Of a stretch of DNA of 17,587 bases, positions 7,493-14,425 are shown piece by piece. The notes beneath the pieces are model-generated. The model searched no databases and was not told where the DNA came from. It saw only the letters and a program-made list of their open reading frames with translations. Within the stretch, counting starts at the first letter, position 1; every line of letters begins with the position of its first letter. The translations under genes were made by a program, and so were the position numbers. This DNA is from Gemmataceae bacterium. GTDB lineage: Bacteria > Planctomycetota > Planctomycetia > Gemmatales > Gemmataceae. The stretch spans positions 1 through 17,587 of the forward strand of contig CANLGS010000013.1 in NCBI GenBank assembly GCA_947490035.1, written 5' to 3'.

Positions 7493-7795
7493 TCACGGCT
7501 TGGCCGTCGCGCACACGCAGGGCGTCGCGCGGCACTTCGGGCAGCCGGTGCCGTACTTCCGGCGCATCGCGTCGTCGAGGTCCACGCCGGCGATGTTCGC
7601 CAGCGTCGCCAGCCACGCGAGCACGTCGGCGAACTCCAGCGCGAGGTTGTCGGCGTCCGTCGAGCGGTCGCGGAGCGCGGCCGACAGTTCGCCAACCTCC
7701 TCCATGAACCACATGAACGTGCCTTCGACGCCGCGCGCCCCGTCCTTCGCGCCGAACAGCGCGCGAATGCGCGCCTGCACGTCGTGAAGGGTCAT
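7493..7795 (-). CDS. MazG-like nucleotide pyrophosphohydrolase with cysteine tail
   Basis: This 100-residue all-alpha protein has the MazG metal-binding pattern EEVGE (Glu32, Glu33, Glu36) and EFAD (Glu54, Asp57), which coordinates magnesium for hydrolysis of nucleoside triphosphates to monophosphate and pyrophosphate. It ends in CPKCRATPCVC (Cys85, 88, 93, 95), a short four-cysteine knuckle that could bind zinc; typical MazG and dUTPase-like domains do not need it. The ATG at 7795 is chosen because the family similarity begins there (MTLHDVQARI). A GTG at 7819 is an alternative start and would add 8 residues. Neither has a good Shine-Dalgarno sequence. The gene lies between the small secreted protein and the 814-residue protein with no functional link to either. 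House-cleaning of non-canonical nucleotides is the family's usual role; the substrate is unknown. Confidence 0.85.
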   Translation of the reverse strand: MTLHDVQARIRALFGAKDGARGVEGTFMWFMEEVGELSAALRDRSTDADNLALEFADVLAWLATLANIAGVDLDDAMRRKYGTGCPKCRATPCVCATAKP

Positions 7796-7905
7796 CGGCG
7801 CTGGCGGGTGTTCCGTCACGCCCACGATTCTACGGCCGCGCGCGGCCCGCGGCAGCGCGCCCGGTATTCGGTACGTCGGCAGTGAGAAAGGGGTTCGCGT
7901 GCGCG

Positions 7906-8925
7906 TTACGGCGTGATCTTGATCCAGCGATTGTTCGGGTCGGCGCACTGGTCGTGGCGGAAGACCTCTTCCTTCGTCACCTTGCCGGTTTTGGGGTCGA
8001 AGGTGCGCGCGGTCTTCTTGAGCCAGTCGTCGGTCTTCGCGCCGACCGCCTTGCCGCCGGTGCGCGGGGACTCGAAGCGCTCTTCGCGCGTCGGCTTGGC
8101 GGTCGGCGGGTCGTAGGCGCGGCGCACCAGTTCGACGCCGCCCACTTCCGCCTTATAGACCCACGCGGCGTACCGCGTGCCGCTCTCCGGGTCGAAGCCG
8201 GTCGTGACGTGGTACGGCCCGGCCGGCAGCCCGTACTCGTTGTCCTTATCGAGCGCGGTCGCGGTCTGCGCGATCAGCAGTTTGCCGCACGCCGGGAACT
8301 TCGGGACGAAGTCGTCGCCGGTGTTGTCCCACAGCCCCCACGACGCGCAGCCATCGACCGGCGCGCCGGGAATCTCCTTCTCCCAGAGCACCTTCCCGCC
8401 CTTCTCGACGCGCACGTGCCACTTTCCCTTTTCGCTGACGCGACCGTAGGTGAGCTTCGTTTCCGGGTCGTATTGCGGGTGCCAGCGGAAGGTGTCGGCC
8501 TTCACCGCGGCTTCGAGCGCTTCGGCTTTGGCGTCCTTCTCCGGCCAGAAGCCGATCACGCCCTGGTTGTACTTCTGGTGTTCGTGTTCGGAGGAGAATG
8601 CGAACCAGTACCGCTCGCCCTTCTTGAGCGAATCGACTTTAACCGGGTGCGACGGCTTCGGCACTTCTCCCCCGCGGAACCCGCCGAACTCGGTCACCAC
8701 ATCGACCGTGTCCCAGAACTCGCCGGACCCGCGCACGCGCTCGAGCTTGAACCGCACGCCTTTGTTGCCGTCGGTGGAGCGCTCGTCGTACCTCTTCACG
8801 CCCACGACTTCCACGAGCGCGACGCCAGACGCGTGGGGCGCGAAGTCGTCGAGCTTCGGCGCGTCGGCCGCGACCAGCGGCAGCGCGAAGAGGAGGAGAG
8901 ACGCGAGGGAGATGGTATGGCGCAT
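7906..8925 (-). CDS. Secreted protein of unknown function
   Basis: This 339-residue protein begins with a clear signal peptide (MRHTISLASLLLFALPLVAADA), presumably cut near residue 21-23. The ATG at 8925 is preferred over one at 8964, which lies inside a repeat arm. A possible AGGAA lies 10 nt upstream. The mature part has no membrane helix. It is rich in charged residues, aromatics and short beta-strand-like stretches: an opening VALVEVVGVKRYD, then FSSEHEHQKYNQGVIGFWP, and a cysteine pair in DGCASWGLWDN and PACGKL. No enzyme motif is recognised. It could be a periplasmic or surface-associated protein. It lies downstream of the histidine kinase after a 28-bp palindrome, so it may be in the same transcript. 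Unlike nearly every other gene here, no long inverted repeat follows its stop codon. Coding status is supported by length and the export signal. Confidence 0.82.
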   Translation of the reverse strand: MRHTISLASLLLFALPLVAADAPKLDDFAPHASGVALVEVVGVKRYDERSTDGNKGVRFKLERVRGSGEFWDTVDVVTEFGGFRGGEVPKPSHPVKVDSLKKGERYWFAFSSEHEHQKYNQGVIGFWPEKDAKAEALEAAVKADTFRWHPQYDPETKLTYGRVSEKGKWHVRVEKGGKVLWEKEIPGAPVDGCASWGLWDNTGDDFVPKFPACGKLLIAQTATALDKDNEYGLPAGPYHVTTGFDPESGTRYAAWVYKAEVGGVELVRRAYDPPTAKPTREERFESPRTGGKAVGAKTDDWLKKTARTFDPKTGKVTKEEVFRHDQCADPNNRWIKITP

Positions 8926-8948
8926 GGGAGGTGCTTTCCTGTCTTCGT

Positions 8949-9023
8949 CTTGTGGCACAGACATTCCTGTCTGTGCGACTTTGACAGGCCCAACAGCACA
9001 GACAGGAATGTCTGTGCCACAAG
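8949..9023. repeat. Nested palindrome after the histidine kinase gene
   Basis: Arms 8949-8976 and 8996-9023 are a perfect 28-bp inverted repeat with a 19-nt loop. Each arm is itself a hairpin, CACAGACA-TTCC-TGTCTGTG (8956-8975 and, mirrored, 8997-9016). It can therefore fold as one long or two short stems. It lies 8 nt after the kinase stop and is related to the element at 12605-12700. Confidence 0.92.
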
Positions 9024-9031
9024 AAATCCGG

Positions 9032-11512
9032 TCACTTCGCCGGGAGTTCCAGTCGGAAGCACGCGCCCGGCGCGCCCTCCGCCGGGCGGAACGCGACCGT
9101 GCCGCCCAGCACCTCCGCCCACTGCTTCGCCAGCGCGAGGCCGAGACCGGCGCCGCCGGCGGTCGTGTCCGCGCTCGCGCCGCGGCGGAACGGCTTGAAG
9201 ATCGTCTTGCGCTCCTTCACCGGGACGCCCGCACCGCGGTCCTCGACTTCAAAGATGACGCGGTTCTTGCCGTCCGGCTTCGCCCACAGCCAGATGCGCC
9301 TGTCGTCCGCGTCGCGCGTGTACTTGCGGGCGTTGTCGATCAGGTTCCCGACGATCTGGTGAACCATGATCGCGTCGGTGGTCACTTCCGTGTCGGCCGG
9401 CAGCGTGCAGATGACGACGAGTTCCTTGCCGTCGGCGCCGACGCGATCCGTCCACGTTTTCTGCAACTGGTCGAGCAACTCGCCGACCTTAACCGGTTTG
9501 AAGTCGCCGTTCTTGCGGCGTTTTTCGAGCTTCGCGAAGTCCAGCACGTTGTCGATGAGCCGGTGCAACCGGTCGGACTCGGCCGCGAGCGTGTTCAGGT
9601 ACTCCTGCTTCTTCTCCTCGTCGTGGATCATGCCGCTGGTGAGCAGGTCGAGGTACAGCCTCAGCGACGTGAGGGGCGTGCGAAGCTCGTGCGTGACGGC
9701 CGACACGAACCGGATGCGGCGTTCGGCGAGGTCGATGAGCGACCACCCGCTGAGGCCGACGGCCGCGAACGCGATGAACGCCGCGAGCCACGCCAGCACC
9801 AACCCGAGCCGGAGCGGGGTCCAACCGGCCGGCGGCAGTTTGGCGGTCGGGCCGGGGTCGAGTTGAACGGGAAGGGCGGTCATCGCGCGGTCGGGCGAGA
9901 CGCCGTCGGGGTTCTTCACCGGGACGAGTTTCGCGTCCGGGAACAGGTCTTTCACCTCGTCGCGAAGGACGAGTTCCAGTTTCGCCCAGTCGAGGATCAC
10001 GCCCTGGTAAACGGTCTTGTTGTCGAGCCGGGCGACGCGGACGAGGACGAGCGTTTCGGTGCCGTCGGCGGCGGTGATCCACTGCGGGCGCATCGAACCC
10101 AGGTGGATATTGACCACCGGCGGACCGGCGAGCGCGTTATTCTGGATCGCGTTGTTGAAGTTGTTGAAGATGATCGTCGGGATCGGGCGCTCTTCCGCGG
10201 GCGGCACCAGCCGCGCCGGGGCGCAGCCGTGAACGGCCCGGACGACGTGCCACGCGGCGGCGACGAGCGGCAGCGATTCCGCCTCCGCGTGCTTGCGGCA
10301 CTCTTCGAGTTCGTTCTCTCGCACCTGCTTCGCGGCCTCGTTCGCGTCTTTGTCGAGTTTGGCGAGCGCGGCTTCCTTCCCGTCCTGCTTGCCCTTCTCG
10401 TTCCCGGGGATCGGCGGAAGGACGACACCCGGAACCACGGGCAGCGGGTTCGCGGAGTTCTTCAGGTCGGGCGCCGGCGGGTTCTGCTGGTAGTTGTTCT
10501 TGCCGTACATGGGGTCGGCGCCGGCGTTCTTGGACTCCTGAATCGCGCGCTGGATGGTGTTGGCGCGGCTCCAGAAGTCGGTCCGCCCGCGGTCGTTCTC
10601 GGGCACCTGCGCGAAGCCGCCGCGCCCGTTGGGAACAACCGGCGCGGGCGATTGCGCGGCCGGCGCCGGCGACCCGCCCGCCGCGGGAACCGGGGCCGGC
10701 GGTTGCATCATGCGATTCTGCGCGTTCCCCTCCTCCTGTGACTTCCCCCCCGACTTGTCGGTCTGGCGCAGGTTGCCGGCGAGCGCGTCGCGGCGCTTGA
10801 ACTCCCAGCCGAACATGCGGAAGGCGTCGGAGGTCGCGTCGGGCGGCGTTGTGACCGGCGGCGACACGCTGACCGGCCCCATATCGGGCGGCGGCGGGGG
10901 CTTGGGCAAAGAACTCGGCACACCTGGGTTCGCGGACTGCTGGAGCGAATCCGTGGTGAACAGCGGCGCCGCGAACGGCGGCGAGCCGTCCGGGATGGCG
11001 CGCTCGCGGGCCGCGAGCAGTTCGCACGTGAATACCGGCGGGTGCTTCGCGCGGACGCCGTCGAGCGCGGCGGCGCGGTCCGCGGTGTCGTTGCGCAGCG
11101 GCAGTTCGGGCCACGTCTGTTTAACGCGATCAGCGGCGGGTGGCGAGAGTACCTGCGGCGAATCCCACCCGGTCGCGGGGTCGAGTTGGACGTGCAGTTT
11201 CATCCACTCGGGGAGCGGCGCGGCGAGCAGCGGCGTCGGGCCGGTGGTGGAGCCTGATAGGGGGTCGGCGGAAGAATAGTGGTAGAACGGGCGGCTGTCT
11301 TCGACGCCGAGCGCGGGGAGCATGCGCCCGTCGAGGCGCCAGAGCGCGACGCGCAGGTTGTTCCCCATCTCGGCTCGCGCGGCGGCCTCGCGCTGCGCCT
11401 GCTCGACGCGCAGCGCGACGATCGTGACCCACCCCAGACCGGCGCACACGAGCGCGGCGACGAGGACGAACGTCAGAGGCCCGCCGACCGGACCGAGCAA
11501 CCGCTTGGACAT
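9032..11512 (-). CDS. Membrane sensor histidine kinase with large proline-rich sensor region
   Basis: This 826-residue membrane kinase would autophosphorylate on His608 (FVSAVTHELRTPL) and pass phosphate to the regulator encoded just upstream. Helix 1 spans about 12-34 and helix 2 about 569-592. About 530 residues between them face outside the cytoplasm. That region starts with an alpha-helical stretch (NNLRVALWRLDGRMLP) and continues through proline- and glycine-rich low-complexity sequence (PPPPPD, PAPVPAAGGSPAPAAQ) and a charged coiled stretch near 370-405. The kinase core has HisKA at about 600-665, N-box Asn727 (GNLIDNARKY), G1 Asp758 (EDRGAGV) and G2 GGAGLGL at 786-792. No HAMP domain is visible; helix 2 leads almost directly into HisKA. 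The full length is well above the usual 350-600 residues. The ATG at 11512 has only a weak GGA upstream. The stimulus is unknown. Confidence 0.95.
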   Translation of the reverse strand: MSKRLLGPVGGPLTFVLVAALVCAGLGWVTIVALRVEQAQREAAARAEMGNNLRVALWRLDGRMLPALGVEDSRPFYHYSSADPLSGSTTGPTPLLAAPLPEWMKLHVQLDPATGWDSPQVLSPPAADRVKQTWPELPLRNDTADRAAALDGVRAKHPPVFTCELLAARERAIPDGSPPFAAPLFTTDSLQQSANPGVPSSLPKPPPPPDMGPVSVSPPVTTPPDATSDAFRMFGWEFKRRDALAGNLRQTDKSGGKSQEEGNAQNRMMQPPAPVPAAGGSPAPAAQSPAPVVPNGRGGFAQVPENDRGRTDFWSRANTIQRAIQESKNAGADPMYGKNNYQQNPPAPDLKNSANPLPVVPGVVLPPIPGNEKGKQDGKEAALAKLDKDANEAAKQVRENELEECRKHAEAESLPLVAAAWHVVRAVHGCAPARLVPPAEERPIPTIIFNNFNNAIQNNALAGPPVVNIHLGSMRPQWITAADGTETLVLVRVARLDNKTVYQGVILDWAKLELVLRDEVKDLFPDAKLVPVKNPDGVSPDRAMTALPVQLDPGPTAKLPPAGWTPLRLGLVLAWLAAFIAFAAVGLSGWSLIDLAERRIRFVSAVTHELRTPLTSLRLYLDLLTSGMIHDEEKKQEYLNTLAAESDRLHRLIDNVLDFAKLEKRRKNGDFKPVKVGELLDQLQKTWTDRVGADGKELVVICTLPADTEVTTDAIMVHQIVGNLIDNARKYTRDADDRRIWLWAKPDGKNRVIFEVEDRGAGVPVKERKTIFKPFRRGASADTTAGGAGLGLALAKQWAEVLGGTVAFRPAEGAPGACFRLELPAK

Positions 11513-11536
11513 GTCTTCATCCGTCGAAAGTCGGAA

Positions 11537-11737
11537 CGCCGAAGAGAAGACCCCTCACCCGCCGCGAAGCGCGACGACCTCTCCCCGCAGAGCCGGGGCG
11601 AGGTGGGGCATCTGGTCTTCTCGGCACACAACGCGCGCCGGTTCGTCGCACGGAAGCACAGGTGATCCCCACCTCGCCCCGGCTTCCGGGGAGAGGTCGC
11701 CGCGCTTCGCGGCGGGTGAGGTGTCTTCTCTTCGGCG
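11537..11737. repeat. Very long inverted repeat between regulator and kinase genes
   Basis: Arms 11537-11608 and 11667-11737 are about 72 nt with only a few mismatches and one 1-nt indel; the loop is 58 nt. A core block reads CCTCACCCGCCGCGAAGCGC. It begins 5 nt after the response-regulator stop and ends 24 nt before the kinase ATG. In an mRNA it would form the strongest stem in the window, between two genes expected to be co-expressed. Confidence 0.9.
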
Positions 11738-11742
11738 CAACC

Positions 11743-12480
11743 CTACTTCGCGACGACCTGCGCCTCTTCCACGGTGAGCGCCGGTCCGGCCATGTACCCG
11801 TGCGCGCGAACGGTGATGATGGCTTCGGGCTGGTCGTCGCCCGCGGCCGGGTCTTTGAGCTTGGCCCGCAGTCGGGCCACGTGCATATCGACTGCACGCG
11901 TCTCCAGACCCGCGGTGCCGATGCCCCAGACGCGCGACAGCAGTTCCTCGCGCGACACCGCGCGCTCGCGGTTGCACACCAGATACTTTAACAGCGCCGC
12001 CTCGGTCTCCGATAGATCGGCGCGGGAACTGTCCGCCCACCGAATCTCGCGGCGCAAGAGGTCGATAGTGCCGCTGCCGACTTCGACGAGGCGCACGTCG
12101 GGCACCGCGCGCATGGTGCGCCGCAGGATGGCTTCGACTCTGGCGATGAGTTCTTTCGCGGAGAACGGCTTTACGACGTAGTCGTCGGCGCCCATCTTGA
12201 GGCCGCGGACGCGGTCGTCTTCGCTGCCGCGTGCGGTGAGCAGAATGACGGGGCGGGTCGGGTTGGTGCGGCGCAGGTCGCTCAGCACTTCCAACCCGTC
12301 GCGCTTGGGGAGCATGATGTCGAGCAGGACGAGATCGACGCCCGCGGACGACGCCTCGCGCAGCCCGAGGACGCCGTCGGCGGCTTCGGTGACCTCGTAG
12401 CCGCTCAACCGCAGGGCGTCGGACACGCCGCGGCGGATGGCCGGCTCGTCTTCGACCACAACGATGCGTGCCTTCGGCAT
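11743..12480 (-). CDS. OmpR/PhoB-family response regulator
   Basis: This 245-residue DNA-binding regulator has a receiver domain at 1-120 with acidic pair Glu10-Asp11, phospho-acceptor Asp54 (LVLLDIMLP), Thr82 (LLTARG) and Lys104 (YVVKPFSAKE), all the expected switch residues. A winged-helix output domain follows, about residues 140-235. Its later part carries the family features LSETEAALLKYLVCN, VSREELLSRVWG, RAVDMHVARLRAKL and ITVRAHGYM. The gene is upstream of the histidine kinase in the same direction, and the two form a two-component pair. They are separated by 230 nt that contain a 200-nt inverted-repeat element, which is unusual for such partners. The region upstream contains short interleaved dyads that could be an operator. 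Targets are not predictable. The function call is firm. Confidence 0.96.
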   Translation of the reverse strand: MPKARIVVVEDEPAIRRGVSDALRLSGYEVTEAADGVLGLREASSAGVDLVLLDIMLPKRDGLEVLSDLRRTNPTRPVILLTARGSEDDRVRGLKMGADDYVVKPFSAKELIARVEAILRRTMRAVPDVRLVEVGSGTIDLLRREIRWADSSRADLSETEAALLKYLVCNRERAVSREELLSRVWGIGTAGLETRAVDMHVARLRAKLKDPAAGDDQPEAIITVRAHGYMAGPALTVEEAQVVAK

Positions 12481-12604
12481 GTGTCACCCGCGTGCGGCCT
12501 CGGAACGGTCATCAGTAAGACGACGACCGGGGCCGTTACGTTTGACACTTCGCAGGTAACGCTATTGTCACACGCGACTCAATCGCCGCATCGAAATGCT
12601 CGCC

Positions 12605-12700
12605 TTTGGTTTTGTGGCACAGGCTTCCAGCCTGTGTGCCTTTCAACTTCGGAATCGAAGCAAAGGCACACAGGCTGGAAGCCTGTGCCACAAAGCCAAA
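12605..12700. repeat. Nested palindrome after the TPR-alphaCTD gene
   Basis: Arms 12605-12643 and 12662-12700 pair over 39 nt with one mismatch, and the loop itself contains CTTCG-GAAT-CGAAG. Each arm holds a hairpin CACAGGC-TTCCA-GCCTGTG (12618-12636; mirrored 12669-12687). It shares TTGTGGCACAG and the TTCC turn with the element at 8949-9023. It lies 11 nt after the TPR gene stop. Confidence 0.92.
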
Positions 12701-12711
12701 GCAAGGACGGC

Positions 12712-14088
12712 TCAATCGCCGCGGAGTTTCAGGTTGAACTGCCCGAGGCGCTCGCGGACTTCCGTGAGCGAAGTCTGACCGAAGTTCTTCGCCTCTAACA
12801 GCTCGTCCGCGGTGCGCTGGACGAGTTCGCCCAGCGTGCCGATGTTCAGGCGGTTCATGCACTTACGGGCGCGAACCGACAGGTTCAGGTCGCTCACCGG
12901 CTTGTTGAGCGTGGCCTGCTCCTCCGGGCTGAGGTTCTGCTGCGGGCGGTAGCGGAACTCGTACTGCTGCCCCTGGTCGAGCGACTGCCCGACGCGCAGC
13001 CCCTTCGCGTTCATGATGGCCCGGATCTCTTCGAGCGACGTTTCGCCGAAGTTCTTGCTCGCGAGCAGTTGCGGCTCGGTGACGCGGGTCAGGTCGCCGA
13101 GGGTCCGAATGTTCATCCGCTTGAGGCAGTTGCGGCTGCGGACGGACAGCTCGAAGTCGGTGATCGGGATTTCCAGCACGATGCGACCGGCCGCGCTGAG
13201 TTGTTCGTCTTCCGGGCTGTAGTGCATCGACAGCGACGCCTCCGCGTCGCGCACGAACAGCTTGGCGCGCTCGTCGCGCGGGTCGGCCTTCGCCAGCCGG
13301 CGGAAGCAGTCCGCGGCCTTGTCGTACATGTCGTTGTCTTCGTACAGCACGCCGAGGTTGTACAGCACGCCCTTCCCGACCGGCGGGTATTTGAGGCACC
13401 GCTCGTAGAAGCCGATGGCGTCGTGGTCGTTGCCCTGCTGGTCGTTGAGGAAGCCGAGGCGGAAGAGCGCGGCGGAGTGCCGCGGTTCGAGTTCCACGGA
13501 CCGCTCGTAGTACTTCGCGGCCCGCGGGATGTCGCCTTCGGACTCGGCGAGCGAGCCTTCCTGGTAGTAGTACTCGGCGTTGTGTGCCGCTGCGTCCTTG
13601 AGCTTGGTGAGGATGCCCTTCGCGTCGCCGAGGTGCCCTTGGAGGCGCATCACGCCGGCGCGCTGGAGTTGCACCTGCTGCGCCGCGTAGCCGGACTTCT
13701 CGGCCTTCTCGAAGGCTTTCACGGCCGCTTCGTAGTGGTCGGTGTTGTCGGAGTCGTCTTCCAGGTACTGCCGCGACTGCCCGAGCGCGACGTGCGCCTG
13801 ACCGAGGAAGAACGAGGACAGCGGGCCTTCGGTCTTGTGCAGGTGTTCGACCGCGTGGCGGACGTGGCCGAGGAAGTAGTTGGCGATGCCGAGTTTGAGG
13901 TGGATCTTCTTCTGCTGCGGCCCGGCGGCGACGGCGAGCCGCTTGGTGAGCGTGTCGATGATGTCTTTGAGGTTGCGGACCTGCGGCCCGCCCTGCGCGA
14001 GTCCCTCGCGGAGCTTGCCGACCATGCCGCCTTCGAAGTCTTCGCGCTCGACGAGGAGCGCCCGCAGGTCGATGAGAGATTCCGTCAC
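12712..14088 (-). CDS. TPR protein with two RNA-polymerase alpha-CTD-like domains
   Basis: This 458-residue cytoplasmic protein starts at a GTG (14088), with GGAG 6 nt upstream (CCAGAC between). Residues ~50-290 are TPR helices (for example AAKYYERSVELEPRHSAALF). Two consecutive domains similar to the C-terminal domain of RNA polymerase alpha follow, near 305-375 and 395-458. Compared with E. coli alpha, the DNA-contact Arg265 is kept in both (Arg317 in SVRSRNCLK, Arg406 in SVRARKC). Asn268 is kept in the first (Asn320) and is Lys409 in the second. The Gly296, Ser299 and Glu302 positions are kept in both (GETSLEE, GQTSLTE), whereas Lys298 is Thr in both. No other alpha sequence is present, so this is not RpoA. 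It may bind UP-element-like DNA or compete for alpha-CTD contacts while the TPRs bind partners. That role is inferred; the domain reading is confident. Confidence 0.92.
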   Translation of the reverse strand: MTESLIDLRALLVEREDFEGGMVGKLREGLAQGGPQVRNLKDIIDTLTKRLAVAAGPQQKKIHLKLGIANYFLGHVRHAVEHLHKTEGPLSSFFLGQAHVALGQSRQYLEDDSDNTDHYEAAVKAFEKAEKSGYAAQQVQLQRAGVMRLQGHLGDAKGILTKLKDAAAHNAEYYYQEGSLAESEGDIPRAAKYYERSVELEPRHSAALFRLGFLNDQQGNDHDAIGFYERCLKYPPVGKGVLYNLGVLYEDNDMYDKAADCFRRLAKADPRDERAKLFVRDAEASLSMHYSPEDEQLSAAGRIVLEIPITDFELSVRSRNCLKRMNIRTLGDLTRVTEPQLLASKNFGETSLEEIRAIMNAKGLRVGQSLDQGQQYEFRYRPQQNLSPEEQATLNKPVSDLNLSVRARKCMNRLNIGTLGELVQRTADELLEAKNFGQTSLTEVRERLGQFNLKLRGD

Positions 14089-14234
14089 GTCTGGCTCCCA
14101 CGGACCTAACGACTGCTCACACCCATGAAATGGGGAGTGCGCGGTGCGGTCCGATTTTCACGGGCCGGGCCTTGCCGCGTGTCGGCAGATCACGCGAGAG
14201 CCGGCGTAAATAACGTGCAGTGCCGAAGGGAGGT

Positions 14235-14264
14235 ATCATAACGACTGCACCGGCGTTCCGGCAA
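14235..14264 (-). promoter_or_regulatory. Candidate promoter for the TPR-alphaCTD gene
   Basis: On the minus strand, TTGCCG (14259-14264) and TATGAT (14235-14240) are 18 nt apart. TATGAT matches five of six consensus -10 positions. The transcript would have a leader of about 140 nt before the GTG at 14088. It is a consensus match only. Confidence 0.4.
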
Positions 14265-14275
14265 GACCACCTCAA

Positions 14276-14356
14276 GGCGAGCCGGGAGCGTGAGCGACCG
14301 GAGATTTCGCGAATCGAACTCGCGTCACCTCCGGTCGCTCACGCTCCCGGCTCGCC
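14276..14356. repeat. Perfect 28-bp inverted repeat in the divergent intergenic region
   Basis: Arms 14276-14303 and 14329-14356 are perfectly complementary, with a 25-nt loop. The arm begins GGCGAGCCGGGAGCGTGAGC. Unlike the other elements it does not follow a stop codon. It lies between two candidate divergent promoters. The rest of the 337-nt gene-free region (14089-14425) shows only these promoter candidates and no further gene. Confidence 0.92.
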
Positions 14357-14373
14357 GGAAGTCACTTCGATTG

Positions 14374-14402
14374 TTGACGCGAGTCTTCCCATCCCGTAAT
14401 GT
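14374..14402 (+). promoter_or_regulatory. Candidate promoter for the Tat-exported hydrolase gene
   Basis: TTGACG (14374-14379) and TAATGT (14397-14402) are 17 nt apart. The -35 box is strong and the -10 box weak. Transcription would start about 15 nt upstream of the ATG at 14426, which makes the upstream ATG at 14399 an unlikely start. Confidence 0.4.
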
Positions 14403-14425
14403 CGGCGCACCCCCTGGAGTCAACC

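Noticed and set aside
7796..7905. GC-rich gap between the MazG and secreted-protein genes as another palindrome
   Set aside because: It contains short GC-rich self-complementary stretches (GGCCGCGCGCGGCC) but no long separated arms. Nothing else is supported there.
8450..10741. 763-codon plus-strand open frame opposite the kinase and secreted-protein genes
   Set aside because: It runs across a repeat and two supported genes, has no recognisable domain, and shows the typical arginine-rich shadow composition.
14399..14425. Upstream ATG (14399) as the start of the hydrolase
   Set aside because: It overlaps the candidate -10 box and lacks a Shine-Dalgarno sequence, while the ATG at 14426 has GGAG at proper spacing and starts the Tat signal directly.
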